Positions 32,448-40,549 of a DNA stretch of 64,000 nt are shown here, in pieces. This stretch comes from JAPPHY01 sp034423135 (lineage in GTDB: Bacteria; Chloroflexota; Dehalococcoidia; Lucifugimonadales; UBA2985): the NCBI GenBank assembly GCA_034423135.1, contig DAOUJC010000005.1:34359-98358 (forward strand), read 5' to 3'. Position 1 is the stretch's first letter; the number at the start of each line of letters is the position of its first letter. The notes under the pieces were generated by a model. The model was not told the origin of the DNA, did not search any database, and worked only from the letters and a program-made list of their open reading frames with translations. A program made the translations under genes and the position numbers.

Positions 32448-33896
32448 TTGAGCAAGGTGACCTTTCCGACCGGGGTGGAGGCGGCTGGGGATCGGGACAT
32501 GCCGCAGGAGAACTGCGGTGTTGTCGGCGTATATGCACCCGGCGAGGACGTGGGGCGCATCGCCTTCTTCGGACTGTTCGCCCTGCAGCACCGCGGCCAG
32601 GAGAGCGCCGGCATTGCCGTCAGCGACGGTGAATCCCTCCGACACAGCACCGCCATGGGACTGGTCGCCCAGGCATTCCGCGAGGAAGACCTCCAGCGGC
32701 TCACCGGCCACATGGCCATAGGGCACACCCGGTACTCCACCGCCGGCTCCAGCATCCTCTGCAACGCCCAGCCCATCCTCGCCAGCGGCCCATACGGCGA
32801 ACTGGCCCTGGGCCACAACGGCAACGTGGTCAACGCCGTGCCCCTGCGAAAGGAACTCGAGGAGTGGGGCTGCCGCTTCTCATCCACCTCCGACTCGGAG
32901 ATCGTGGCGCTTCTCCTCGCCAACGCACCGGGCCGCGACTGGTCAGAGCGCATTCAGTATCTCATGCGTCGCCTGCAGGGCGCATACTCCCTGGTGGTTC
33001 TTACCAAAGACTCGCTAATCGCCATTCGAGACCCACTCGGCGTGCGGCCCATGTGCGTGGGCAGGATGAACGGCGGCTGGATCGTGGCGTCGGAGAGCTG
33101 CGCTCTCGACCACCTTGGCGCCACACTGCTCCGCGATATCGAGCCCGGCGAGGCCATCGTCATCGATGACCAGGGCATGAGGACGCTCTACCGCGGCGGC
33201 GAGCGCAGCCGCGCCTTCTGCGTATTCGAGTACATCTACTTCGCACGGCCCGACAGCGTCCTGGGAGGCCGGCTGACCTACTCGCTGCGCCAAGAGATGG
33301 GCGCTCAGCTTGCGAAGGAGCACCCCGTGGACGCGGACGTGGTCATCGGCGTGCCGGACTCCGCTACGGCGGCGGCAGTGGGCTACGCCCGGGAGGCCGG
33401 CATCCCGTACAGCGAGGGGCTGCTCAAGAACCGCTACGTGGGACGCACCTTCATCGAGCCGGACCAGCGTGTCCGCGATTTGGGAGTCCAGCTCAAGTTC
33501 AACACCCTGCCTGAAGTGCTGGCCGGAAAGCGCGTTGTTGTCGTCGACGACAGCATCGTCAGGGGCACCACGACGCCACACGTCGTGCGCCTGGTCAGAC
33601 GGGCCGGCGCCACGGAGGTACACCTGCGCGTGTGCGCTCCACCCATCAGGCACCCCTGCCAGCTTGGCGTGGACATGGCCTCCTACCGCGAGCTCATCGC
33701 CGCCAACAAGAGCGTGGAAGAGATCCAGGAGTTCGTGGGCGCCGACTCGCTCGGCTACCTGAGCGTGGATGGGCTGCTTGAGACCGTGAGTAGCGACGGT
33801 AACTCGCACTGCGCGGGCTGCTTCACCGGCAATCACCCCATACCCGTCCAGCTGGAGATGAACAAGCTGGCCCTCGAAGTCCCGGCCCTGGGATGA
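32448..33896 (+). CDS. purF: Amidophosphoribosyltransferase
   Basis: First committed enzyme of purine synthesis, making phosphoribosylamine from PRPP and glutamine. The TTG start follows GGAAGGGAG. The 482-residue product has a short propeptide before the catalytic cysteine in ENCGVVGVY (C23). The Ntn-hydrolase domain continues with FALQHRGQESAGIA, GHTRYSTAGSS and HNGNVVN. The PRTase domain has VVVVDDSIVRGTTT. Cysteines in FCVFEYIYFARPDS and late HCAGCFTGNHP match the iron-sulfur-containing Bacillus-type enzyme. It heads the purF-purM-purH cluster. Confidence 0.95.
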   Translation: MSKVTFPTGVEAAGDRDMPQENCGVVGVYAPGEDVGRIAFFGLFALQHRGQESAGIAVSDGESLRHSTAMGLVAQAFREEDLQRLTGHMAIGHTRYSTAGSSILCNAQPILASGPYGELALGHNGNVVNAVPLRKELEEWGCRFSSTSDSEIVALLLANAPGRDWSERIQYLMRRLQGAYSLVVLTKDSLIAIRDPLGVRPMCVGRMNGGWIVASESCALDHLGATLLRDIEPGEAIVIDDQGMRTLYRGGERSRAFCVFEYIYFARPDSVLGGRLTYSLRQEMGAQLAKEHPVDADVVIGVPDSATAAAVGYAREAGIPYSEGLLKNRYVGRTFIEPDQRVRDLGVQLKFNTLPEVLAGKRVVVVDDSIVRGTTTPHVVRLVRRAGATEVHLRVCAPPIRHPCQLGVDMASYRELIAANKSVEEIQEFVGADSLGYLSVDGLLETVSSDGNSHCAGCFTGNHPIPVQLEMNKLALEVPALG

Positions 33897-33902
33897 CGCA
33901 CA

Positions 33903-34910
33903 ATGCCGGGTGAGACCTACCTCGCCGCCGGGGTGAACCTGGGAGCCGCGCGACAGGCAACCGAGACCATCAAGAGGCTTGCCGAGGCCACGCACGGCCC
34001 AAACGTCATCGGAGGCGTGGGCTTCTTCGGCGGAATGTACCGGCTGCAGGGCTATCGACGGCCGGTGCTCGTATCCAGCACCGACTCGCCGGGCACCAAG
34101 CTCATGCTTGCCACCTTGACCGGCCGATTCGAAAGCGTCGGGATAGACGTTGTGAACCACTGCGTCAACGACGTTTTCGTCTCCGGCGCAACGCCTCTCT
34201 TCTTCCTGGACTACCTTGGCGTCGGACGGCTGCAGCCGGAACGAGCGGAGGCGCTGGTGCGAGGCGTTGCGGAGGCATGCACCGCCGTGGGATGCGCCCT
34301 GATCGGAGGCGAGACCGCTGAGCTGCCGGGTATCTACCCCGAGGACGGCTTCGACCTGGCCGGGTTCGCGGTTGGCGTGGTCGAGGAGGACGCCATCCTG
34401 GACGGGTCCACGATCGCGGAGGGCGACGTGCTCCTTGCAGTACCCTCCAACGGCCTGCACACCAACGGCTACTCACTGGCCCGCAGGGTGTTCGGTGTGG
34501 ACGACAACCCCTCCGTCCTCGACCGCGTTCCGCCGGAGCTTGGCATCACCCTAGGGGAGGCGCTCATGGTGCCCCATCGCTGCTACTACCCACTCCTGGA
34601 GCCTGTACTACCGCTCATCAAGGGCATGGCGCACATCACCGGCGGCGGCCTGCCGGAGAACGTCCCGCGCATACTGCCTGCGGGACTCGGCGCACGTTTC
34701 GACACCGCTGCATGGCATGTACCGCCGATCTTCTCGCTCATCCGCGAGGCGGGACGGGTAGAGATCGACGAAATGTACCGCGTGTTCAACATGGGAGTGG
34801 GGATGGTGGTGGCATGCTCACCGGAGAGCGCGGACGAGGTGCGCCGCCTGGTGCCCGAGGCCGTCCCGGCCGGTGAGGTTGTGGCGGGCGAGGGCGTGAC
34901 ACTGGACTGA
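33903..34910 (+). CDS. purM: Phosphoribosylformylglycinamidine cyclo-ligase (AIR synthetase)
   Basis: ATP-dependent ring closure of FGAM to aminoimidazole ribonucleotide. The 335-residue product shows YLAAGVNLGAARQA, STDSPGTKLMLA (the family usually reads DGVGTK), VNHCVNDVFVSGATPLFFLD, ALIGGETAELPGIY and AHITGGGLPENVPRIL. It starts six bases after purF and is followed by purH. The DSPGTK variant of the nucleotide loop is unusual but keeps the lysine. Confidence 0.94.
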   Translation: MPGETYLAAGVNLGAARQATETIKRLAEATHGPNVIGGVGFFGGMYRLQGYRRPVLVSSTDSPGTKLMLATLTGRFESVGIDVVNHCVNDVFVSGATPLFFLDYLGVGRLQPERAEALVRGVAEACTAVGCALIGGETAELPGIYPEDGFDLAGFAVGVVEEDAILDGSTIAEGDVLLAVPSNGLHTNGYSLARRVFGVDDNPSVLDRVPPELGITLGEALMVPHRCYYPLLEPVLPLIKGMAHITGGGLPENVPRILPAGLGARFDTAAWHVPPIFSLIREAGRVEIDEMYRVFNMGVGMVVACSPESADEVRRLVPEAVPAGEVVAGEGVTLD

Positions 34911-34937
34911 CTATACTTCGACACGAGGAGGTGGCCG

Positions 34938-36500
34938 ATGAAGGCCCTGCTCAGCGTATTCGACAAGAACGGCGTGGTGGACTTCGCCCAGGACCTGCAC
35001 AGGGCGGGCGCCGACCTCATCAGTACGGGAGGCACCCATCAGACGCTCGCGGACGCGGGCCTGCCCGTTCAGCAGGTCTCCGACTTCACCGGCTCGCCGG
35101 AGATTCTGGGCGGCCGCGTCAAGACGCTCCATCCCGCCATTCACGGCGGCATCCTGGCCCGACGCGACAACCCCGGCCACGTTGAAGAGCTCGCCGGCCT
35201 CAGCATGGAGACGATCGACGTGGTGGCCGTCAACCTGTACCCGTTCGCCGCAACCATCGCAAGGCCCGGCGTAACCCTCGACGACGCGCTGGAGAACATC
35301 GACATCGGCGGCCCGACCATGATTCGCGCGGCGGCCAAGAACTTCCCGTTCGTGTCCGTGGTGGTGGACCCAGCCGACTACGCCTGGGTTGCCGAGAAGC
35401 TGGCAGGCGATGGCCTCTCACTGGAGGAAAGGCGGCGACTGGCTCACAAGGCGTTCCAGCACGTGGCCTACTACGATACGCTGATAGCATCGTACCTGCG
35501 CCGCGGCGATCCCGATGGGACGTTCCCGCAGGAGCTCACGCTGGCATACCAGAGGGTTCAGCAGCTGCGCTACGGAGAGAACCCCCACCAGCTTGGAGCG
35601 CTGTACGCGGAGCCTCTGCCCAGCTTCGCCAGCCTCGCGACAGGCTCGCAGGTGCTGGGCCAGGAGCCATCGCTGTGCAACGTGTACGACATGTCGGCGG
35701 CGCTGGAGAGCGTGCGCGACTTCATGGACAGGCCCGCGGCCGTGGTCATCAAGCACGCCACGCCCAGCGGCTTTGCGTTCGGCGCGACTTCCGCTGAGGC
35801 GCTGCAGAAGGCGATCCACGCGGACGCCACGTCTGCATTCGGCGGCATCATCGGTCTGAACAGACCGATGGACGTCGAGACGGCAGAGGTAGTAGCCCGC
35901 TTCCGCGAGCTTGAGTCGTCCAACATAGACGCCATCGTGGCACCCGGCGCGTCCGAGGAGGCCGTGGCCATCCTGCGCAGGACTCGCAGGCGCATGGTGC
36001 TCTACACCGTCGACGAGCTTGGGGAGCTTCCGGCCGGAAGCGTGAACGTCAAGCAGGTGCCCGGCGGGCTCCTGTACCAGCAGGCCAACACTTCACCCAT
36101 CGATAGCTCGGCGTGGCGCGTGGCCACGCAAGTCGAGCCCACGCCCGAGCAGCTGCGCGGCATGGAGGACGCCTGGATGCTCATGCGCCACATCCGCTCC
36201 AACACCATCATGGTCTGGGACGATGCAGCGGGCGTGACCCTGGGGATAGGCAGCGGCCAGGTGAGCCGCGTTGGCTCGGCGCGCATTGCGCTGGAGCAAG
36301 CCGGCGAGCGCGCCCGCGGAGCCATCCTGGCGTCGGACTCCTTCTTCCCGTTCCAGGACAGCGTGGAGCTGGCGGCAAGCTACGGCATCGCAGCCATCGT
36401 GCAGCAGGGCGGCTCGATCAATGACCAAGCCTCCATCGACGCCGCTGACGCTGCGGGCATCGCCATGGTGCTCACCGGCGAGCGCGCATTCTGGCACTAG
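34938..36500 (+). CDS. purH: Bifunctional AICAR formyltransferase / IMP cyclohydrolase
   Basis: Performs the last two steps of IMP synthesis. The 520-residue product has the N-terminal IMP-cyclohydrolase domain (ALLSVFDKNG, ISTGGTHQTL, RVKTLHPAIHGG) and the C-terminal transformylase (LRYGENPHQLGALY, IKHATPSGFA, AFGGIIGLNRPMD, and SDSFFPFQDSVELA). The catalytic lysine-histidine pair is kept although the loop reads KHATPSG rather than the common KHxNPCG. The ATG follows GAGGAGGTGG. It is the last gene of the purine cluster, and 580 bases of non-coding DNA follow. Confidence 0.95.
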   Translation: MKALLSVFDKNGVVDFAQDLHRAGADLISTGGTHQTLADAGLPVQQVSDFTGSPEILGGRVKTLHPAIHGGILARRDNPGHVEELAGLSMETIDVVAVNLYPFAATIARPGVTLDDALENIDIGGPTMIRAAAKNFPFVSVVVDPADYAWVAEKLAGDGLSLEERRRLAHKAFQHVAYYDTLIASYLRRGDPDGTFPQELTLAYQRVQQLRYGENPHQLGALYAEPLPSFASLATGSQVLGQEPSLCNVYDMSAALESVRDFMDRPAAVVIKHATPSGFAFGATSAEALQKAIHADATSAFGGIIGLNRPMDVETAEVVARFRELESSNIDAIVAPGASEEAVAILRRTRRRMVLYTVDELGELPAGSVNVKQVPGGLLYQQANTSPIDSSAWRVATQVEPTPEQLRGMEDAWMLMRHIRSNTIMVWDDAAGVTLGIGSGQVSRVGSARIALEQAGERARGAILASDSFFPFQDSVELAASYGIAAIVQQGGSINDQASIDAADAAGIAMVLTGERAFWH

Positions 36501-37083
36501 GCGGCGCAAGAGAAGCCACGTGAGTTTGCCGTGATGCGCGGGCTGTGACCAGCCGTCCCAGAAAACACGGTAAGGGGATAATCTCCTCGCCCCGCTCATT
36601 CTGAGCTTGTCGAAGGAAATGAGCGGGGTGACTTGGCCTCATTGATCTTCTCACTCACATGGTTCGACAAGCTCTCCATGAGAGGGAAGATCACCCTTCC
36701 GGTATATCCGAGAAGGCCCCGGATGCCGGCGTCACAGGGGTTGACATTAGCGCGCAAACCGACTAGTTTTAGTTATCTCGACCGAACCCCAACAGGTCGA
36801 TTCAAAAGATGGGGCTGCATCCGCGGTCTCACTCGCCAATTCCGAATCCATCCCAAGGTATTCAAATGCCTTGCATCGCGCGATAGGACACGCGGCAGGT
36901 AGCGCGAATTGGCTTGCGACCGCAGCGGGGACGGCAAATAAAGAGGACAGGAGGTGAACGGCCCAGAAACTGGTATCGGAGTCAGATCTCCGAACGGATG
37001 GGAACAGGCCAAATCCGAATTACACGGTTTCTCCCGTCCCTGGACCTAAACGGACATTGAACATCACAAGGAGGCAATTGCAG
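36501..37083 (+). other. Intergenic region with repeats, promoter and a structured leader candidate
   Basis: No gene is seen. Contents in order: a perfect 11-base-stem hairpin repeat (36590-36628); an inverted member of the same family (about 36655-36680); TTGACA at 36741 with TAGTTT 17 bases on; an inverted repeat TCGACC/GGTCGA (36778-36800); then a possible multi-branched RNA fold (outer stem 36835-36842 with 36906-36913, enclosing an 8-base-pair hairpin at 36854-36873). AAGGAGG precedes the next ATG. This long leader may regulate the binding-protein gene. Confidence 0.5.
36590..36628. repeat. Dispersed hairpin repeat, perfect 11-base stem
   Basis: CCCCGCTCATT pairs with AATGAGCGGGG around a loop with CTGAGCTTGTCGAAGGA. 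It is the same family as the copies at 28025, 38522 and 38768. Confidence 0.85.
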
Positions 37084-38286
37084 ATGAAAGGCAGATATTC
37101 GCGCCCCAGAACTATGGGGCTCTTCCTGGGCATTGTAGGGCTGATGCTTCTGGTTGTGGCAGCCTGCAGTGAGGATCCCACGGCAACTCCGCAACCAACG
37201 GCCACGCCGGTACCCACGCCAACCGAGGCCATGATGGAGCCTACCGAGGCGATGATGGAACCGACCGAGGCCGCGATGGATTCCATGGAGCCCAAGGAGG
37301 CCGTCAAGGTCTACACCTCCAACTGGACATCGGTCGAGCTCAACACCCGCATCCCCGCCTACATCATTGAGCACGGCTATGGCTATCCGGTAGAGTACAT
37401 TCCCGGCACCACGACCACCATGCTCGCCACCTTCCCGGCCGGCGAAATGGACGTCAACATGGAGCTCTGGCGCCAGAACATCTACGACTGGTACGAAGAG
37501 CAGATCGCCGCCGGGACCATCATCGACCTGGCCGGTACGGGCGAGAGCCTTCCCAACGGCTCCAAGGGACAGATTCTGGAGCAGTCGGCTCAGGGCTTCT
37601 ACGTACCACAGTACGTTGTGGACGAGAACCCCGGTCTGCAGTCTGTGTCCGACCTGCCGGAGTACTGGGAGCTGTTCGAGGACCCCGAGGATCCCGGCAA
37701 GGGCGTGATGATCAACTGCATCCTCGGCTGGAAGTGCCAGAGGATCAACAGGGCCAAGTGGCATGCCTACGGCCTGTTTGACACCTACAACGTCGCCGAG
37801 CCAGGCTCCGCAGGCGCGCTCGACGCAGCAATCAAGGGCGCCTACACGGCCGGCGACCCCGTGCTGGCCTACTACTGGGAGCCCACCACCATCGTCAACG
37901 AGCTGGACCTGTATCGGCTGGAGGAGCCCGAGTGGACCCAGGAGTGCCAGGACACCCTGAATGAGGCAACCGCCGAAGGTGTCCAGGCGCCCTTCGACAC
38001 GGCAACGGAGGCATGCGCCTACCAGGTCTGGGACGTCCACAGCGCTGTCCACACCAACCTGCAGGAGCGCGCCCCCGAGGTGACGGAGTTCCTGGCCAAT
38101 GTCTTCATCGGCGCCCTCAACTTGGGCGATCTGGAGATCTGGAAGGACGAGAACGACGCCGAGTGGCGGGACGTTGCGGTCTACTACCTGCAGAACAACA
38201 GGGACGTGTGGACCACCTGGATCACGGACGACAACGCGGACCAGATCATCGCCAACGTTGACGCAGCGCTCGCAGCGGAGCAGTAG
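37084..38286 (+). CDS. Glycine-betaine/proline-type ABC transporter substrate-binding lipoprotein
   Basis: A 400-residue exported binding protein of the OpuAC family. The ATG at 37084 is preceded by GGAGG. A lipoprotein signal ends in LVVAACSEDP, then comes a Pro-Thr linker with three tandem EAMMEPT-like units. The ligand-binding domain contains VKVYTSNWTSVELNTRI, AGEMDVNMELWRQN, DPVLAYYWEPT, and several tryptophans that in this family form the quaternary-ammonium cage. No permease or ATPase gene adjoins, so it is an orphan here. Regulation may act through the long leader. A strong hairpin terminator follows. Confidence 0.85.
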   Translation: MKGRYSRPRTMGLFLGIVGLMLLVVAACSEDPTATPQPTATPVPTPTEAMMEPTEAMMEPTEAAMDSMEPKEAVKVYTSNWTSVELNTRIPAYIIEHGYGYPVEYIPGTTTTMLATFPAGEMDVNMELWRQNIYDWYEEQIAAGTIIDLAGTGESLPNGSKGQILEQSAQGFYVPQYVVDENPGLQSVSDLPEYWELFEDPEDPGKGVMINCILGWKCQRINRAKWHAYGLFDTYNVAEPGSAGALDAAIKGAYTAGDPVLAYYWEPTTIVNELDLYRLEEPEWTQECQDTLNEATAEGVQAPFDTATEACAYQVWDVHSAVHTNLQERAPEVTEFLANVFIGALNLGDLEIWKDENDAEWRDVAVYYLQNNRDVWTTWITDDNADQIIANVDAALAAEQ

Positions 38287-38338
38287 GCGCGCAGCGCAGC
38301 GGAAACCGGTCGTATCCGTAACCACGGAGACGCTATGA

Positions 38339-38368
38339 GAGAGGGGGGAGCGAATGCTCCCCCCTCTC
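38339..38368 (+). terminator. Strong hairpin terminator after the binding-lipoprotein gene
   Basis: A perfect 13-base-pair stem (GAGAGGGGGGAGC / GCTCCCCCCTCTC) with the loop GAAT, followed by CGTTTGTG. The T-run is short, but the stem is very stable. Confidence 0.75.
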
Positions 38369-38396
38369 CGTTTGTGCGGAAACGGCCGCCTCCACA

Positions 38397-38438
38397 GTCA
38401 TTTCCAGCGAGGCGTAGCCGAGTCGAGAATTCCTGGAC
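38397..38438. repeat. Direct repeat copy 1 (GTCATTTC...GTAGCCGAGTCGAG)
   Basis: About 42 bases nearly identical to 38573-38614. It resembles the GTCATTCCGAGC-type intergenic repeats seen across many bacterial genomes. Related, shorter pieces occur near 43633 and 43745. Confidence 0.75.
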
Positions 38439-38450
38439 AAGGGATGTCCC

Positions 38451-38489
38451 GTCCGCTCACGCCCTTCGACAGGCTCTGGGTGAGCGGAC
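38451..38489. repeat. Hairpin repeat, GTCCGCTCAC subtype, copy 1
   Basis: GTCCGCTCAC pairs with GTGAGCGGAC around a loop with CCTTCGACAGGCTCTGG. It is almost identical to the copy at 38719. Confidence 0.8.
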
Positions 38490-38521
38490 TAACGTGACGA
38501 ATGCTCGGTGAGCCGCCTCCG

Positions 38522-38561
38522 GCCCGCTCATGGTGAGCTCCGTCGAACCATATGAGCGGGC
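38522..38561. repeat. Hairpin repeat, CCGCTCAT subtype
   Basis: GCCCGCTCAT pairs with ATGAGCGGGC around a loop with GGTGAGCTCCGTCGAACCAT. Confidence 0.8.
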
Positions 38562-38572
38562 TGTCCCCAACC

Positions 38573-38614
38573 GTCATTTCGAGCGAGGCGTAGCCGAGTC
38601 GAGAAATCCTGGAC
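38573..38614. repeat. Direct repeat copy 2
   Basis: Second copy of the segment at 38397-38438, with two or three differences (TTTCGAGC versus TTTCCAGC; GAAATCC versus GAATTCC). Confidence 0.75.
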
Positions 38615-38718
38615 ACACGTGGCCTCAAGCGACTCGTCATCCAAGGCCAGGCGGCTTCGTTGGGGAGGCGAGCGGCGCACGAGCCTTCCCCCTCGATGGG
38701 GGAGAGAGGGAAAGTCCC

Positions 38719-38757
38719 GTCCGCTCACGCCCTCCGACAGGCTCTGGGTGAGCGGAC
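38719..38757. repeat. Hairpin repeat, GTCCGCTCAC subtype, copy 2
   Basis: Same 10-base stem as the copy at 38451, with one loop difference (CCCTCCGACAGG). Confidence 0.8.
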
Positions 38758-38767
38758 GCAAAAACCA

Positions 38768-38803
38768 CCGCTCATGGTGAGCCCCGTCGAACCATATGAG
38801 CGG
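38768..38803. repeat. Hairpin repeat, CCGCTCAT subtype
   Basis: CCGCTCAT pairs with ATGAGCGG. The loop reads GGTGAGCCCCGTCGAACCAT, one base different from the copy at 38522. Confidence 0.8.
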
Positions 38804-38839
38804 GCCTGAACTGCTCGCTAGAACAGGCCAGAGTGCGCC

Positions 38840-39211
38840 TTAGCCCAGCGCTTGCCGGGCGCTGTCCAGGTCGTAGACGGCGACCACCAGCCGCGAGTCG
38901 GTGCCCATGTACACCATGTCGATGTTGATCCCCGCGTCAGCGATTCGCCGGGCCACCTTGCCCAACTCGCCTGGGCTGTCCTTCATGTCCACGGTCAGCA
39001 CCTCGCGCTCCTGCAGCACCTGAATGCCGCCGGCCTCCAGCGCACTGCGCGCCGCCTCCGCGTCCTGGACCAGCACGTGAAGCTGCGTCTTGATGCCGAC
39101 CGTAGAGGAGCAGTAACCGTCGATGTTGATTCCGGACTCACCCAGCTTTTCGCCCACCTGCGCCAGCGCGCCCGGCAGGTCGTCTATGAGAACTGTAATA
39201 TCGTATGCCAT
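38840..39211 (-). CDS. Tandem ACT-domain protein
   Basis: A 123-residue protein made of two ACT domains and nothing else. The first is YDITVLIDDLPGALAQVGEKLGESGINI and the second VDMKDSPGELGKVARRIADAGINI. The DxPG(A/E)L turn and the GINI strand are the ACT signatures for small-ligand (often amino-acid) binding. Stand-alone two-ACT proteins act as sensors or regulatory partners of metabolic enzymes. It lies 70 bases downstream of serS on the same strand, hinting at, but not proving, an amino-acid-related role. Confidence 0.85.
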   Translation of the reverse strand: MAYDITVLIDDLPGALAQVGEKLGESGINIDGYCSSTVGIKTQLHVLVQDAEAARSALEAGGIQVLQEREVLTVDMKDSPGELGKVARRIADAGINIDMVYMGTDSRLVVAVYDLDSARQALG

Positions 39212-39280
39212 GATGCTCTCCTTTCCCGTGAGCCTTCCATACCTGTTATCTGCCCCCGCGCAGGCTGTGGCTCGTCGTCG

Positions 39281-40543
39281 TCAGGGGACGATCGTGTCAA
39301 GCCCCATGTAGGGCCTGAGTACGTCCGGCACGCTGATTGAGCCGTCTGCCTGCTGGTAGGTCTCCAATATCGCGATTAGCACCCTGGGGAGGGCCAGCCC
39401 CGAGCCGTTGAGGGTGTGCACCAGCTGCGGCCTGGCGCCCGCCTGTGGCCTGTAGCGTATGTTGGCCCTTCTGGCCTGGAAGTCGGTGCAGTTGGAGCAT
39501 GAGCTGACCTCCAGCCACTCCTGGCAGCCCGGCGCCCACATCTCCAGGTCGTAGGACTCCGCGGACGGGAAGCCCATGTCCCCGGCGCACAGCCGCACCA
39601 TGCGATAAGGGATGTCCAGGCGTCGGCAGACGTCCTGCGCGTCCTCCAGCAGCTTCTCCAGCTCTTGGCCCGAGGACTCCGGCTCGACCAGCTTGTACAG
39701 CTCCACCTTGTCGAACTGGTGAACGCGCTTGATGCCCCGCGTGTCCTTGCCCGCCGCGGCCTTCTCGCGGCGGAATGACGGCGTATGCGCCACGTAGTAG
39801 AGTGGAAGAGTGCCAGGCTCCAGAATCTCGTCGCCGTGGAAGCCGGTGAGCGGAACTTCCGCCGTCGGAATGAGCCACAGGTCGTCTTCCTCGTCATGGT
39901 ACAGGTTGTCGGCGAACTTCGGGAGATTGCCGCTGCCATACATCGTGTCCCTGCGCACCAGGTAGGGCACGTAGACTTCACGATAGCCGTGCTCCTGCAC
40001 ATGGAGGTCGATCATCCAGGTGGTGAGAGCGCGTTGCAGCCGTGCGCCTGCGCCCGCGAGCGCGAAGAATCGCGAGCCGGACAGCTTGGCGCCGCGGGAC
40101 AGGTCGATTATCCCCAGGCGCTCGCCAAGGTCCCAGTGTGGCAGCGGCTCGAAGTCGTAGGTGCGCGGCGTTCCCCACGTGCCCACGACTGTGTTGGCTG
40201 ACTCGTCAGCGCCGTCCGGCACGCCGGGCAGGGGCAGGTTGGGAAGCGCCAGTAGCTCCGCCTCCAGGCCGGACTCGACCTCCTTCACGCGCTCCTCCAG
40301 GCTGCGGATGCGGTCGCCGGTGCGGCGCATCTCCTCAATCATGCCGGCGGGCCTCTCCGACATGCGGCCCATCTCGCGGCTCACGCGGTTGCGCTCGGCG
40401 CGCAGTCCCTCCAGCTCCGTGAGGAGCGAGCGCCTCTCGGCGTCCAGGGCTGCGATGGCGTCCAGGGGCGCGTGCTCGCCTCTTCGCTCAAGCGCCAGCC
40501 TGACCGCGTCCGGGTTGCTGCGAAATAGCTCAATGCTCAGCAT
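39281..40543 (-). CDS. serS: Seryl-tRNA synthetase
   Basis: Class II synthetase charging tRNA-Ser. The 420-residue product has an N-terminal antiparallel coiled coil (residues about 30-105) for the long variable arm of tRNA-Ser. The catalytic motifs are TAEVPLTGFH, FRREKAAAGKDTRGIKRVHQ (motif 2), FSNC-like SCSNCTDFQARR, and the C-terminal LPRVLIAILETYQ (motif 3). It starts seven bases before lysS ends, so it is part of a greA-lysS-serS transcript. Confidence 0.95.
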   Translation of the reverse strand: MLSIELFRSNPDAVRLALERRGEHAPLDAIAALDAERRSLLTELEGLRAERNRVSREMGRMSERPAGMIEEMRRTGDRIRSLEERVKEVESGLEAELLALPNLPLPGVPDGADESANTVVGTWGTPRTYDFEPLPHWDLGERLGIIDLSRGAKLSGSRFFALAGAGARLQRALTTWMIDLHVQEHGYREVYVPYLVRRDTMYGSGNLPKFADNLYHDEEDDLWLIPTAEVPLTGFHGDEILEPGTLPLYYVAHTPSFRREKAAAGKDTRGIKRVHQFDKVELYKLVEPESSGQELEKLLEDAQDVCRRLDIPYRMVRLCAGDMGFPSAESYDLEMWAPGCQEWLEVSSCSNCTDFQARRANIRYRPQAGARPQLVHTLNGSGLALPRVLIAILETYQQADGSISVPDVLRPYMGLDTIVP

Positions 40544-40549
40544 ATCCGG

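Larger units (their letters stand above)
38287..38839 (+). other. Repeat-dense intergenic region
   Basis: No gene is seen. It holds a terminator (38339-38368), four hairpin repeats of two subtypes (CCGCTCAT type at 38522 and 38768; GTCCGCTCAC type at 38451 and 38719), and a directly repeated segment of about 42 bases (38397-38438 and 38573-38614). The repeats alternate, which suggests local amplification. Confidence 0.7.

Noticed and set aside
33015..34460. Minus-strand frame of 481 codons over purF/purM
   Set aside because: Antisense to two confident purine genes with intact motifs; no family features.
36633..36902. Plus-strand frame of 89 codons in the purH downstream spacer
   Set aside because: It runs through hairpin repeats and the promoter-like elements and has no ribosome site or family features.
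36501..37083. Glycine riboswitch upstream of the betaine-type binding protein
   Set aside because: No conserved glycine-aptamer core was recognised; only a generic structured-leader candidate is reported.
38287..38839. CRISPR array
   Set aside because: Repeats are palindromic, of two subtypes, irregularly spaced and without unique spacers; no cas genes are present.
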